A stretch of 64,000 nt of DNA from an uncultured Paracoccaceae bacterium. Its GTDB lineage: Bacteria > Pseudomonadota > Alphaproteobacteria > Rhodobacterales > Rhodobacteraceae. Every line of letters begins with the position of its first letter. The first letter of the stretch is position 1. The position numbers and the translations under genes are program-made. The stretch lies in assembly GCA_947494675.1 (NCBI GenBank), contig CANLVP010000001.1, positions 1,624,001 to 1,688,000 of the forward strand, read 5' to 3'. This document shows positions 43,786 to 52,973 of this stretch, piece by piece. The notes under the pieces were generated by a model. It searched no databases. It was given only the letters and a program-made list of their open reading frames with translations, and was not told the origin of the DNA.

Positions 43786-44274
43786 ATGTTACCGGACATC
43801 AAGCACGTCTTGTTCGCAACAGACATGTCTGAAAACGCAGACAGCGCATTGAGATACGGCCTGTCGCTTGCAAAAGCGACAGGAGCCGCCGTGCATGTGC
43901 TGAATGTGGCCGAGCCCTTGTCCCAGGATGCCCATGCAACGCTCAGCATTTTTGTGCAGGACAAAGAGCTTCGCAAAAAGGCCATTGGTGATCGCCACGA
44001 AGCGATGCGCACGATGTTGAAGGACAGCCAAAAGCGATTTCTGGCGGCTTTGCCGGATGACGAAAAGGACACCTATCAGCTTATCAGCTCTGTTGAGCTG
44101 GCAGAGGGGAACCCGGCGGAGACGATCCTGCAAAGGGCCAAAAAGCTGGACTGCGATCTGATCGTCATGGGGTCTCATGAACACAGCACGAGCCATACGT
44201 TTCTGGGCACCGTGACCAAGCGCGTGCTTCGGCGATCATCAATACCTGTGCTTGTCGTGCCGGCTGGGGAATAA
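43786..44274 (+). CDS. universal stress protein (UspA family)
   Basis: A 162-residue cytoplasmic protein. It starts with IKHVLFATDMSENADSALRY and ends with the nucleotide-binding segment VMGSHEHSTSHTFLGTVTKR and VLRRSSIPVLVVP (the G-2x-G-9x-G(S/T) type region is partly kept). It follows dctM after 19 nt; TRAP operons frequently end in a usp gene, and in one studied TRAP system such a protein binds the binding-protein/transporter unit. ATG at 43786 follows GGAAAGGA. Confidence 0.88.
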   Translation: MLPDIKHVLFATDMSENADSALRYGLSLAKATGAAVHVLNVAEPLSQDAHATLSIFVQDKELRKKAIGDRHEAMRTMLKDSQKRFLAALPDDEKDTYQLISSVELAEGNPAETILQRAKKLDCDLIVMGSHEHSTSHTFLGTVTKRVLRRSSIPVLVVPAGE

Positions 44275-44523
44275 CGTTTCGGGTTTCTTGGACGGTGGCG
44301 ATCCATGCGTGTGCGGGCAGATGTGAGTAGATCTTGCCCGCGACCATGTTCTTGCGGGTAGAATGCTGCTGCCAGCGTGTCGGGGGCTGCGGAGCGCCCT
44401 GTTCTGCAACGTAGTCCATGCCCCGTCGCTGACTTTCCGGCCCCGATCGTTCAGTTAACTGCTTTGTGAATGTCAGGGCGCGTGCCATAATTTCCGGAAA
44501 TACTCTGGGGAGGGTCACGCGTT

Positions 44524-45060
44524 ATGGGCATTAAGAGCGACGATCACCGCTATGGAACAATCCCCATCGCAATTCACTGGCTGACAGCTGCTTTGATCCT
44601 GATCCAGTTCGCGACGGGCTTTCGTGCAAGTCAGATGGATGCCAGCGCCGCTAAGGCCGATTTGCTTTGGTTTCATGCCCCGATGGGCAACGCGGTTCTG
44701 GTGCTAACGCTTATTCGGTTGATCTGGTGGTGGCGGTTTGACACCAGACCCAAGCCGGTTGGAAACGATCCACGCTGGCAGGAAACCACGGCCAAGATTG
44801 TCCACGGATTATTCTACGCGATTATCATTGTGATGGCGGCCAGTGGCATCGCGATGATCGCCATGACGGGCGCTGACGCCATCATCTTCGACGGGCATGA
44901 TGCAGCTTTGCCGAACTTCCATGACTACGCGCCACGAAGCCCGCATGGGTTGAGCGCAAGACTGATGATGGGTTTGCTGGTTCTACACGTTGGCGCGGCG
45001 TTGCTTCACCATTTTGTGCGACGTGACGCGACACTCAGGCGGATGTGGTTTGGGTCGTAA
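44524..45060 (+). CDS. cytochrome b561 family protein
   Basis: A 178-residue inner-membrane di-heme cytochrome b of the CybB type with four predicted helices. Histidines suitable as heme ligands are in PIAIHWLTAALI (helix 1), LWFHAPMGNAVL (helix 2), and VLHVGAALLHHF (helix 4). ATG at 44524 follows GGGGAGGG. In the 249 nt before it I see no convincing gene. Its role (superoxide oxidation or quinone-linked electron transfer) cannot be told. Confidence 0.87.
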   Translation: MGIKSDDHRYGTIPIAIHWLTAALILIQFATGFRASQMDASAAKADLLWFHAPMGNAVLVLTLIRLIWWWRFDTRPKPVGNDPRWQETTAKIVHGLFYAIIIVMAASGIAMIAMTGADAIIFDGHDAALPNFHDYAPRSPHGLSARLMMGLLVLHVGAALLHHFVRRDATLRRMWFGS

Positions 45061-45125
45061 GACGCAGCCAAGTGCCAAAAAAGAGGGTGTTGGCGGCGCC
45101 CCGTGGTCGGATCAAACGTAACTGC

Positions 45126-45425
45126 CTAGCAGCTATCGGTCGCTTGCATTCGGGCGAGTTCGGTGCGGTCGATTGTTTCGGCACCACGAATTGTGGGGGC
45201 ATTGTGGGTCATCACCTGACCGGCCCGATTGGCAAAGCAGCCGCAGTCGATGTCATCAAGGTTTCGGGCGCAATAGCCGTATTCCTGCGCGGCGGCTTCG
45301 GCAAAGCCTGCTTCTGCGGGTTGCCCTTCGCCACGCGGCACGATTGGGGTAAAGGTGGACCCAATCCCCAAGATGACCGCAACGCCGAGGGTCAAACCGA
45401 TAGCTAAACCGTATTCTCCGAACAT
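45126..45425 (-). CDS. small cysteine-containing membrane protein
   Basis: A 99-residue protein: one N-terminal TM helix (YGLAIGLTLGVAVILGIGS) followed by a soluble part with a cysteine cluster CARNLDDIDCGCFANRAGQV and a final Cys. Export of the soluble part to the periplasm is possible. ATG at 45425 has GGGGATC upstream. I recognise no family; the three close cysteines could bind a metal or heme-like group, but this is speculation. Confidence 0.65.
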   Translation of the reverse strand: MFGEYGLAIGLTLGVAVILGIGSTFTPIVPRGEGQPAEAGFAEAAAQEYGYCARNLDDIDCGCFANRAGQVMTHNAPTIRGAETIDRTELARMQATDSC

Positions 45426-45560
45426 GACGTGATCCCCAAAAAAGGCGGGACCAGTAACCATGTCAGGGGCCGTCGGAGCAAGTTCTTAGTGGTTCGGATT
45501 TGAGTCAACTTGAACGCACCTGCACCGGGGCAGGTGGTCGCGACGGGGCTGATGCGGGGC

Positions 45561-45737
45561 CTACTTTTTGTCGCGAGCGGCTTTTTCTTCGCGGGTCAGC
45601 TTATTGCCCCAGACGTTGTTGCTGAGGCCAAGTTCGGCGGGCGCGGGCTTGGTCTTGCCCTTGCTGACCTTGCCGCCTTTGTTCAGGAATTCCTGAATAA
45701 GCGCATCATCGGTGGTTTCTTTGGGAACATGTTTCAT
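45561..45737 (-). CDS. 58-residue lysine-rich small protein
   Basis: Short, soluble and basic protein starting KHVPKETTDDALIQEFLNKG and ending KLTREEKAARDKK, with SNNVWGNKLTREE in the second half. It reads as a real gene: ordered acidic and basic halves, no stop codon, and a composition like conserved small proteins of the order that I remember but cannot name. Function unknown; possible nucleic-acid-associated protein. Confidence 0.7.
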   Translation of the reverse strand: MKHVPKETTDDALIQEFLNKGGKVSKGKTKPAPAELGLSNNVWGNKLTREEKAARDKK

Positions 45738-45988
45738 GAAGGCAGGCTAGCGCCGGGTCGCGGGACACGCAATGGGCGGCGGGGGCTGGCATCGCGATTG
45801 GCGCTGTGCGGCTTTCCGCCCAAGGGGCCGGCTGATTTTTGGTGCAAGCGGCGGTCTGTGATACCCTGAGGGTACGATTTGAAACGTTTATTTTGATGTC
45901 TGATGCGACATGGTCGCGCGGCCCAATTTTCGGGCTGGTTCAATGAACAGGTGTGACCTTTGCCGTCGCTTCGGGCGATGGAGGCAAT

Positions 45989-48235
45989 ATGTCTAGATTA
46001 ACTTTACCACGTCGCATCGCGGCGTTGGCGCTCGTGCCACTTGTTGTCGCGACGGCCGGGTGGGCCCAGCCCTATCCGGTTGAGCGCGTCAACGTGGCCG
46101 ACGACCTGTCCGAGGCCACGGACGATTCCGGCAATGCCGCGATCAGCCCAGAGGGGCAGTTTGTCGGGTTCACGTCCTTTGCGGGCAACCTTGTGCCTGA
46201 CGATACCAATGGCACCAACGACGTCTTTTTACGTGACCGCGCCACGGCCAAGGTTGAACGGATCAGCGTTGCGAGCGATGGCACCGAAGGCAATGGCGAT
46301 AGCGGTGGCAGCAGTGGCGGTGGATATCTTGTCACGAAGCTGGGTGTAAGCGCGGATGGGGCGTTTGTTGCTTTTCCGTCGGATGCCAGCAATCTTGTGG
46401 CGGGCGACACAAATGCGAGCGAAGACATCTTCGTGCGGGACCGCACGACAGGCGAAACGACGCGGATTTCCGTCGACAACAACGGCGAGCAGGTTGCTGG
46501 TGGACATGGGCAACAGGTTTCCATTTCGGACGATGGACAGTTTATCGGATACGATTCAACCTCTCCGGCGCTGGTGGATGGAGATGGGAACGGCCAGAGG
46601 GACGTCTTTGTGCATGATCGGGGCACAGGCACGAACACGCTGGTCAGCGTCGCGACGTCCGGCGCGCAGGGCGATGCGATGTCGCGCTATGCGGATCTGT
46701 CAGCGGATGGACGGATCGTGGCATTTCAATCCTTTGCCAGCAATCTTGTGGCCGATGACACCAATGGGGTTGGCGATATTTTTGTGCGCGATCTAGCTGC
46801 GGGCACGACGACACGGGTCAGCGTCGCAAGCGACGGAAGCCAATCTGACGACATCAGCGAGGCGGCAGCGATCAGTGCGGATGGCCGCTACGTCGCGTTC
46901 TTTTCGCAAGCTACGAACCTTGTGGCGGGTGACACGAATATGGTGCAGGACGTCTTTGTGCATGACCGCCAGACGGGTGTGACAGAGCGGGTCAATGTCT
47001 CGGACGGCGGGGGCCAAGCCAATGACGCCAGCAATTCGTCAGGCGATGAGATCGGGATCAGCGGCGACGGGCAGTATGTGATCTTTCCGTCCCTCGCGAC
47101 CAATCTGGTGCCCGGCGACATCAACGGCACGGCGGATGTTTTTGTCTATGATCGTGCCGCTGCCCAAATTTCCCGTGTCAGCGTGTCCGAAGATGGGATT
47201 GGCGGTGATGGCCCCAGCGAAGAGCCAGTGATCAGCGATGACGGGCAGGTGGTCGCCTTTGATTCCAGTGCGGCCAATCTGGTGCCGGATGATGGCGGGC
47301 GGTTCCGCGATGTCTTTGCCATTGAACGGGTTCGTCCGTTGGAGCGTTATGAATACGTGGCCAAGATTGTCTGCGGCATTCAGGGGCGTGAAGATGCGTT
47401 GCAACTGGTGCGCGGGGCCTTTGCGACCACGGTTAACATCCACAATCCGGGCCGCGCCGATGTGACGTTCTTCAAAAAGCTGGCGCTGTCGATCCCGCCG
47501 GGATTTCAGGAACCCGGAGAGATCATGCCGATTTCCGAGGACACGTTGGCCTATGATGAGGCGCTCGCGACCGATTGCGAAGACCTGCGCAAGCGTCTGT
47601 TCCCGCAAGGGTTTCCCGGCGGGTTCATCGAAGGTTACGTCGTGATCCAAAGCCCGGCACCGCTGGAGGTCGACACCGTCTATACGGCAGGATCGCTGGA
47701 TGAACGGGGCCGGGTCGGCAGTGTCACCAGCATCGACGTGGAACGTGTGTCAGAGCGGGACCGCGCAGAAGGGTGCGACCTTGTGGTCGAAAAGACGGCA
47801 GAACCGGCGTCGTTTGATATTGATGGCATTGGGCAATTGTCGTTCTTCGCCATCCTTTACACCATCAGCGTCACCAACAATTGCGACCAACCTGCGACCG
47901 GAGTTTCGCTCACCGATCACTTGCGCACGTCAACGCAGGGCACGGTGTTCTTTGTCCCCTTGCCTGACCCGGTAGAGGTTTTGCCAGCAGGCATGCTGAC
48001 CCCCGGCGCGGTGATGGTGGAGCCTAACAACACGCTGTCGGCAGAGGTGACAGGCGCGATTGCGCAGCTAGGTCCCAATGAGGCGGGATCGTTCCGCTAT
48101 TGGGTTCTGGGGGTCACCTATCCGATTGGCGTCCCGCAAAGCGTCGATCTGATCAATACAGCAGAGGTCACCAGCGACCTGTTTGAGGAATCGCTGGCCA
48201 ACAACACGGCAGAGACGATCACGCCGCTGTTTTAG
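45989..48235 (+). CDS. secreted seven-repeat TolB/PD40-like beta-propeller protein with DUF11-like tail
   Basis: A 748-residue exported protein (signal: RIAALALVPLVVATAGWAQ). Seven tandem repeats of about 55-60 residues cover residues 30-445, each with the pattern ISxDGxxVAFxSxAxNLVxxDxNGxxDVFVxDRxTG, as in TolB-type propellers. A domain with GIQGREDALQLVRGAFATTV follows, and the C-terminal 150 residues contain VEKTAEPASFDIDG and YTISVTNNCDQPATGVSLTD, resembling DUF11/conserved-repeat modules of surface proteins. GGAGG precedes ATG at 45989. Probably periplasmic or surface-located; ligand unknown. Confidence 0.85.
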   Translation: MSRLTLPRRIAALALVPLVVATAGWAQPYPVERVNVADDLSEATDDSGNAAISPEGQFVGFTSFAGNLVPDDTNGTNDVFLRDRATAKVERISVASDGTEGNGDSGGSSGGGYLVTKLGVSADGAFVAFPSDASNLVAGDTNASEDIFVRDRTTGETTRISVDNNGEQVAGGHGQQVSISDDGQFIGYDSTSPALVDGDGNGQRDVFVHDRGTGTNTLVSVATSGAQGDAMSRYADLSADGRIVAFQSFASNLVADDTNGVGDIFVRDLAAGTTTRVSVASDGSQSDDISEAAAISADGRYVAFFSQATNLVAGDTNMVQDVFVHDRQTGVTERVNVSDGGGQANDASNSSGDEIGISGDGQYVIFPSLATNLVPGDINGTADVFVYDRAAAQISRVSVSEDGIGGDGPSEEPVISDDGQVVAFDSSAANLVPDDGGRFRDVFAIERVRPLERYEYVAKIVCGIQGREDALQLVRGAFATTVNIHNPGRADVTFFKKLALSIPPGFQEPGEIMPISEDTLAYDEALATDCEDLRKRLFPQGFPGGFIEGYVVIQSPAPLEVDTVYTAGSLDERGRVGSVTSIDVERVSERDRAEGCDLVVEKTAEPASFDIDGIGQLSFFAILYTISVTNNCDQPATGVSLTDHLRTSTQGTVFFVPLPDPVEVLPAGMLTPGAVMVEPNNTLSAEVTGAIAQLGPNEAGSFRYWVLGVTYPIGVPQSVDLINTAEVTSDLFEESLANNTAETITPLF

Positions 48236-48246
48236 TGGGGGAAATT

Positions 48247-48270
48247 GGCGGCGCGGTGGTCCGCGCCGCC
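48247..48270. terminator. GC hairpin between convergent genes
   Basis: Perfect 10-bp stem GGCGGCGCGG / CCGCGCCGCC with loop TGGT, lying in the 40 nt between the stop codons of the propeller gene and dapA. Without a clear T-tract, it may act as a bidirectional transcription stop or an mRNA end protector. Confidence 0.65.
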
Positions 48271-48275
48271 AAGGA

Positions 48276-49148
48276 TCAGTTCAAAAGCCCGGCGTGGACC
48301 ATGCCTTCGCGGATCGCGGTTTTGGTGCCGTCGGTCAGGCCAACAAGCGGCGCGCGGACCTCTTCGTTGCCCATGCCCAGAAGCGACATGCCGAACTTTG
48401 CGCCGACAAGGCCCGGTTCCATAAAGATCGCCTCATGCAGCGGCATCAGTCGGTCCTGGTAGGCGAGTGCGGTGGCAAAATCGCCTGCCAGCGTCGCCTC
48501 TTGGAATTCGGCGCAAAGCTTGGGCGCGACATTGGCGGTGACCGAGATGCAGCCAACCCCGCCGTGGGCGTTAAAGCCCAATGCGGTCGCGTCCTCACCC
48601 GACAGTTGGATGAAATCGGTGCCACAGCGGCGGCGCTGTTGCGGCACGCGGGCCAGATCGCCGGTGGCGTCTTTGACCCCAACGATCATGTCGTGCTTGG
48701 ACAGTTCTGCCATCGTCTCAACCGACATGTCCACGGATGAACGACCGGGGATGTTGTAGATGATGATCGGCAGGCCGCAGTCGGCAGCAGCAGTAAAGTG
48801 GGCGATCAGGCCTGCTTGCGTCGGCTTGTTGTAGTAAGGCGTGACCACAAGGGCGGCATCGGCCCCAGCCGTCTGCGCGGCTTTGACCAGACGCACGGTT
48901 TCGGCGGTGTTGTTGGACCCGGCCCCGGCGATGACCTTCAACCGGCCAGCGGCATGGGTGACCACGGTTTCCACCACGGCATCGTGTTCGGCATGGGTCA
49001 GCGTCGGGCTTTCGCCCGTTGTGCCCACAGGCACCAGCCCGTGCGAGCCTTGATCCACATGCCAATCGACAAGTTTTTTGAGCGCATCGAAATCCACCTG
49101 GCCGTTCGTAAACGGCGTGACGAGGGCGGGCATAGAGCCTTTGAACAT
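48276..49148 (-). CDS. dapA: 4-hydroxy-tetrahydrodipicolinate synthase
   Basis: Condenses pyruvate and aspartate semialdehyde in the lysine/diaminopimelate pathway. 290 residues. The N-terminal [33 protein letters not shown], the catalytic Tyr in [18 protein letters not shown] and the Schiff-base lysine in [14 protein letters not shown] are all present. ATG at 49148 follows AAGGAAG. It is divergent from the lytic transglycosylase gene, the usual alphaproteobacterial order. Confidence 0.97.
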   Translation of the reverse strand: MFKGSMPALVTPFTNGQVDFDALKKLVDWHVDQGSHGLVPVGTTGESPTLTHAEHDAVVETVVTHAAGRLKVIAGAGSNNTAETVRLVKAAQTAGADAALVVTPYYNKPTQAGLIAHFTAAADCGLPIIIYNIPGRSSVDMSVETMAELSKHDMIVGVKDATGDLARVPQQRRRCGTDFIQLSGEDATALGFNAHGGVGCISVTANVAPKLCAEFQEATLAGDFATALAYQDRLMPLHEAIFMEPGLVGAKFGMSLLGMGNEEVRAPLVGLTDGTKTAIREGMVHAGLLN

Positions 49149-49297
49149 AACGCGCTTCCTTTTGGTGGGGGGCATGATTGCCCCATTGAAATCGCGCGGA
49201 CACTAGACGCCTTTCCGCCGAATGCCAAGAATGTGCGTTGCAGGTTTGGCCGCTTTCGATACGATCATTTGTGATGTTCCCCGACACGCGAATTCAT

Positions 49298-51388
49298 ATG
49301 CCCCGCCTTCTGCTTATCCTGTTGCTTTGTCTGGCAGCGCCGGTCACCGCCCAAACGGTGCCGCAGGCCGATATTGATGCGGTGCGCGCCGCCGATGATG
49401 GCGACTATGACATCGCGGTTGAGCTGACAGATGATCCGGTGACGCGAGACCTTGTGCGCTGGATTCAGCTGCGTGCGGGCAATGGCACCTTTGGGCAATA
49501 CGCACAGTTTCTGGTGGAACGCCCCGATTGGCCGGGGCAATCCACGCTCCGCGCCCGCGCAGAAGAGGCGCTGCCGAAGGGCACGAACGCCGATCTGGTG
49601 ATCGCCTTTTTCGGCGCGGAGACCCCGTTGACCGGCGAAGGTGCTGTGCGGTTGGCCGAGGCGCTGATTGCCAAGGGTGAAATCGCACAGGCGGAGGCGG
49701 TCATTCAAACTGCATGGCGTGATCTGCGCCTGACTGACAGCGGGCAAGGCGTGATGGTGGACGGCTTTGCCGACCTGCTGGCCCCTGTGCACGCCGACCG
49801 GATCGATCAGCTGCTCTGGCGCTGGCGCACGGATGAAGCACGGCGGATGATGGACCTGCTGGACGACGACCAAAAGGCGCTGGCCGAGGCGCGCATCGCC
49901 TATATCCGCAAAACCCGCGGGATTGAGGCGGCTGTCAACGCCGTCCCTGATGCGCTCAAAGGTCAGGCCGGGTTGGCCTATGACCGTTACAACTGGCTTG
50001 CCGATCAGGGTCGCCGGGCCGAGGCTGTGGTGATGCTGCGGGCGCGGTCCACCAGTGCCGAGGCCTTGGGCGAGCCGTTCCGCTGGTCTGGCTGGCGACG
50101 CTCACTCGCGCGGTGGGAGATGCGTGAAGGCCGCGCCGATGTCGCCTATGAATTGGCGTCGCAGCATTTCCTGACTGAGGGGTCATCCTTTGCGGATTTG
50201 GAGTGGCTGTCGGGCTATGTGCAGCTGACATATCTGGATGATCCGGCAGCGGCGCTTGCGCATTTTGATGCCGCGCGCGCCGCCGTGGACAGCCCGATTT
50301 CCGTGGGCCGCATGGCCTATTGGCAGGGGCGCACGCAAGAGGTTTTGGGCAATGCAGAGGCGGCGCAGGCAGCGTTTGCCGAGGCCGCGCAGCATCAGAC
50401 GGCCTTCTATGGATTGCTGGCGGCTGAAAAGCTGGGTCGGGGTCTCGACCCCGCGTTGGCCGCCGCGGCACCCGCGTGGGACCCCGCGATGATGGACCGC
50501 CCGCTGGTGAAGGCCGCGTTCACCTTGTTGGAGGCCGAAGAGCGCGGCTTTGCCACACAGTTCTTTGTGCAAGCGGGCCGCGATTTGCCAAGCGAAGACT
50601 TGGCCCGCGTTGGTGCGGCGCTCACGGACGCGGATGAGGTCTACTACGCCGTTGCCATGGGCAAGGCGGCGGTCACGCAGGGCAAAGTCGTGCCGAGCAT
50701 CTACTTTCCGTTGCATCCTCTGGCCGAAACAGATTTGCGGGTGGAACCGGCGCTGGCGCTGTCCATCGCGCGGCGCGAATCCGAGTTCAACGCAGGCGTC
50801 GGCAGCCCGGTTGGCGCGCTGGGCCTGATGCAATTGATGCCCGCCACCGCAGAAGAGGTCGCAGGCTTTGAAGGGGTCGCTTATAGCCGCCCGCGCCTGA
50901 CCGGTGACTGGGCCTACAACGCGCGGCTGGGCGACAGATATCTGGCCGAGCTGATTGCGCAGTTCGGGCCGTCCGTGGTGCAGATCGCGGCGGGCTATAA
51001 CGCGGGACCAAGCCGCCCGGAGATCTGGATGGATGAACGCGGTGATCCGCGTCTGGATGAGGTTGATGTGGTGGATTGGATCGAACACATCCCGTTTCGC
51101 GAAACCCGCAATTATGTGCAGCGCGTGGCAGAATCGATCCCCGTGTATCGCGCGCGGCTGACGGGCACGGCGAACCCGGTGCGCTTTACCGATCTGTTGA
51201 AAGGTGAAAAGCCGCTGGTGCGGCCGATTGCCCGGGGCGAGGCACCGGAACAGGGCGAAAGTGCGGTCAGCACGCAATCGGTAAGCACCTCTGACGCGCC
51301 GCCCCTGCGGGCGGTGGCCCGCCCTGCACGCCCCGTTGCACCGACGGGTCCTTCGGCCATACGGCCTACCGCGCGTCCGGGCGGTTAG
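49298..51388 (+). CDS. slt: soluble lytic murein transglycosylase (Slt70-like)
   Basis: A 696-residue periplasmic enzyme that cleaves peptidoglycan glycan strands to 1,6-anhydro ends. Signal LLLILLLCLAAPVTAQ; a long alpha-helical superhelical region to about residue 480; and an SLT catalytic domain with ALSIARRESEFNAGVGSPVG (catalytic Glu), ALGLMQLMPATAEEVAG and VVQIAAGYNAGPSRPEIW. The C-terminal 80 residues are Pro/Ala/Arg-rich and low complexity. The start at 49298 is the ATG nearest the signal peptide; 49274 is an alternative. Confidence 0.92.
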   Translation: MPRLLLILLLCLAAPVTAQTVPQADIDAVRAADDGDYDIAVELTDDPVTRDLVRWIQLRAGNGTFGQYAQFLVERPDWPGQSTLRARAEEALPKGTNADLVIAFFGAETPLTGEGAVRLAEALIAKGEIAQAEAVIQTAWRDLRLTDSGQGVMVDGFADLLAPVHADRIDQLLWRWRTDEARRMMDLLDDDQKALAEARIAYIRKTRGIEAAVNAVPDALKGQAGLAYDRYNWLADQGRRAEAVVMLRARSTSAEALGEPFRWSGWRRSLARWEMREGRADVAYELASQHFLTEGSSFADLEWLSGYVQLTYLDDPAAALAHFDAARAAVDSPISVGRMAYWQGRTQEVLGNAEAAQAAFAEAAQHQTAFYGLLAAEKLGRGLDPALAAAAPAWDPAMMDRPLVKAAFTLLEAEERGFATQFFVQAGRDLPSEDLARVGAALTDADEVYYAVAMGKAAVTQGKVVPSIYFPLHPLAETDLRVEPALALSIARRESEFNAGVGSPVGALGLMQLMPATAEEVAGFEGVAYSRPRLTGDWAYNARLGDRYLAELIAQFGPSVVQIAAGYNAGPSRPEIWMDERGDPRLDEVDVVDWIEHIPFRETRNYVQRVAESIPVYRARLTGTANPVRFTDLLKGEKPLVRPIARGEAPEQGESAVSTQSVSTSDAPPLRAVARPARPVAPTGPSAIRPTARPGG

Positions 51389-52241
51389 CGCGGCTGCGTA
51401 GCAGGGTAAAAACACCAGCCGCCACTACGATGGTTGCCCCGATCGCCACGTGCAGTTCCAGCACCTCAGCAAAGACAAAGATGCCAATGGCGCTGCCAAA
51501 GACCAGTTGCAGATAGGCAAAGGGTTGCACGGCGCTAGCCTCTGCCACCTCATAGGTTTTGATCAGCAGCCAATGGCCACTGGCCCCGGTGATGCACAGG
51601 ATACACATCAACACCCAGTCGCGGGGGATCATCGGTTCCCAAAACCCGATGCCAATCGCCGTGGTCAGCAAGCAACCCACGGTCCCGGTCCAGAAAAAGC
51701 TGGTCGCGGTGGTGTCTTTTCGCGCCGCATAGCGGGTCAGCAGCGAATAGAGCGCAAACATCAGGGCAGAGACGACGGCCACCAGCGCGGCAGGGCTGAA
51801 GACAGCGATGCCCGGTTGCAGGATAATAAGGATACCGACGAACCCCACGCCAATGGCGGTCCAGCGTCGCCAGCCCACATTCTCGCCCAGCACGGGGCCG
51901 GACAGCGCCGCGACCAGCAGCGGGTAGCTGGCAAAGATCGCAAGGCTTTCCACAAGGCCCAGCAGCACAAAGGCGAGTACCATCACATTGATCTCAAGCG
52001 CCAGAAGCGCGCCGCGCATGGTCTGCACAAAGGGTTGCTTGGTGGCGGCAGCAGCGCGGATTGATCCGGCCTGACGGCGGGCGATGGCAATGACAAAGGC
52101 GGCAAAGAACCAGTAGCGGATCATCACGATCATCGTGACGTTGTAAGTGTCGGCCAAGTGCCGCGAGAGGCCGTCTTGCGTGGCAAAAATCAGCATGGTG
52201 AGCGACATCAGCGCGATGCCAAGACGTGTATTACTTTGCAT
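51366..52241 (-). CDS. DMT-superfamily transporter (EamA)
   Basis: A 291-residue membrane protein with ten predicted helices in two EamA halves (about residues 8-140 and 150-285). It begins RLGIALMSLTMLIFATQDGL. Substrates of this superfamily include amino acids and nucleotide precursors; none can be chosen. Its end overlaps the slt gene 3' end by 23 nt (convergent), and its ATG overlaps the mnmD stop codon by 1 nt. Confidence 0.88.
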   Translation of the reverse strand: MQSNTRLGIALMSLTMLIFATQDGLSRHLADTYNVTMIVMIRYWFFAAFVIAIARRQAGSIRAAAATKQPFVQTMRGALLALEINVMVLAFVLLGLVESLAIFASYPLLVAALSGPVLGENVGWRRWTAIGVGFVGILIILQPGIAVFSPAALVAVVSALMFALYSLLTRYAARKDTTATSFFWTGTVGCLLTTAIGIGFWEPMIPRDWVLMCILCITGASGHWLLIKTYEVAEASAVQPFAYLQLVFGSAIGIFVFAEVLELHVAIGATIVVAAGVFTLLRSRANRPDAR

Positions 52242-52924
52242 CAGGCGCGCCTTGCTGTGGTCATGTGACGTTTACGGCCGAAGCCGGGGATGCGACCGAC
52301 GGTGAAACCCGCGTCAGTCAGTGATTGCCGCACATGGCCTGCGGCAGAATAGGTCGCCGCTGTGCCGTCGGGGGCTGTGTGGGCATAGACCTGCGCCAAG
52401 AGGGCGGGTTCCCACAACGCGGGGTTCTTGGCGGGGGAAAAGCCATCAAGAAACCATGCGTCAGCGCGACCGTCCCATGTGGGCAGGGTCTGGCGGGCGT
52501 CGCCTGTGATGACGTTCAAGGTAAGGCTGTCGGTCAGAGCCGTGGGGCCTGCATCCGGGGTCCAGCGTTGCAGCAGAGTATCAACCAAGGGGGCGACCTG
52601 TGGAAAGGCCGCTAAGGCGCGTGCCATATCGGCGGGGGCCATCGGGTAGGCCTCAAAACTGGTGAAAGTCAGCTGACCGGGTGCGCCTGCTGCCTCCCAC
52701 GCGGCCCAAGTGGTGAGCAGGTTCAGGCCGGTGCCAAAGCCAAGCTCTGCGATATGGAAATCACCGGTGAAGCGGGCGGGCAGGTCGTTACCGGCCAAAA
52801 ACACGTGGCGCGTTTCATCGAGCCCGCCTGACAACGAATAATAGGGGTCGTCAAACTGGGTCGAGACGGGGACCGCGCCGTGGTCAGTGGTGCGCCAGTC
52901 AAGCGATGCGGTCTGGTCGGTCAT
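52241..52924 (-). CDS. mnmD: tRNA 5-methylaminomethyl-2-thiouridine methyltransferase (MnmD)
   Basis: A 227-residue SAM-dependent methyltransferase, the stand-alone equivalent of the N-terminal MnmC domain, completing mnm5s2U at tRNA position 34. VPVSTQFDDPYYSLSGGLDE, FHIAELGFGTGLNLL (SAM site), FTSFEAYPMAP, WFLDGFSPAKNP and TYSAAGHVRQSLTDAGF are characteristic. ATG at 52924 excludes an unlikely 29-residue extension. It is divergent from the oxidoreductase half. Confidence 0.93.
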   Translation of the reverse strand: MTDQTASLDWRTTDHGAVPVSTQFDDPYYSLSGGLDETRHVFLAGNDLPARFTGDFHIAELGFGTGLNLLTTWAAWEAAGAPGQLTFTSFEAYPMAPADMARALAAFPQVAPLVDTLLQRWTPDAGPTALTDSLTLNVITGDARQTLPTWDGRADAWFLDGFSPAKNPALWEPALLAQVYAHTAPDGTAATYSAAGHVRQSLTDAGFTVGRIPGFGRKRHMTTARRA

Positions 52925-52973
52925 GCGGGTTTGCCTTAGGTGTCGAGGCGACTGTGTAACAAGGATGCAGGCA

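Noticed and set aside
44165-44488. Minus-strand open frame with a readable composition (MARALTFTKQLTERSGPESQ) in the usp-cytochrome b561 gap
   Set aside because: It overlaps the usp gene by 110 bp on the other strand, has no convincing ribosome-binding site and matches no family I know.
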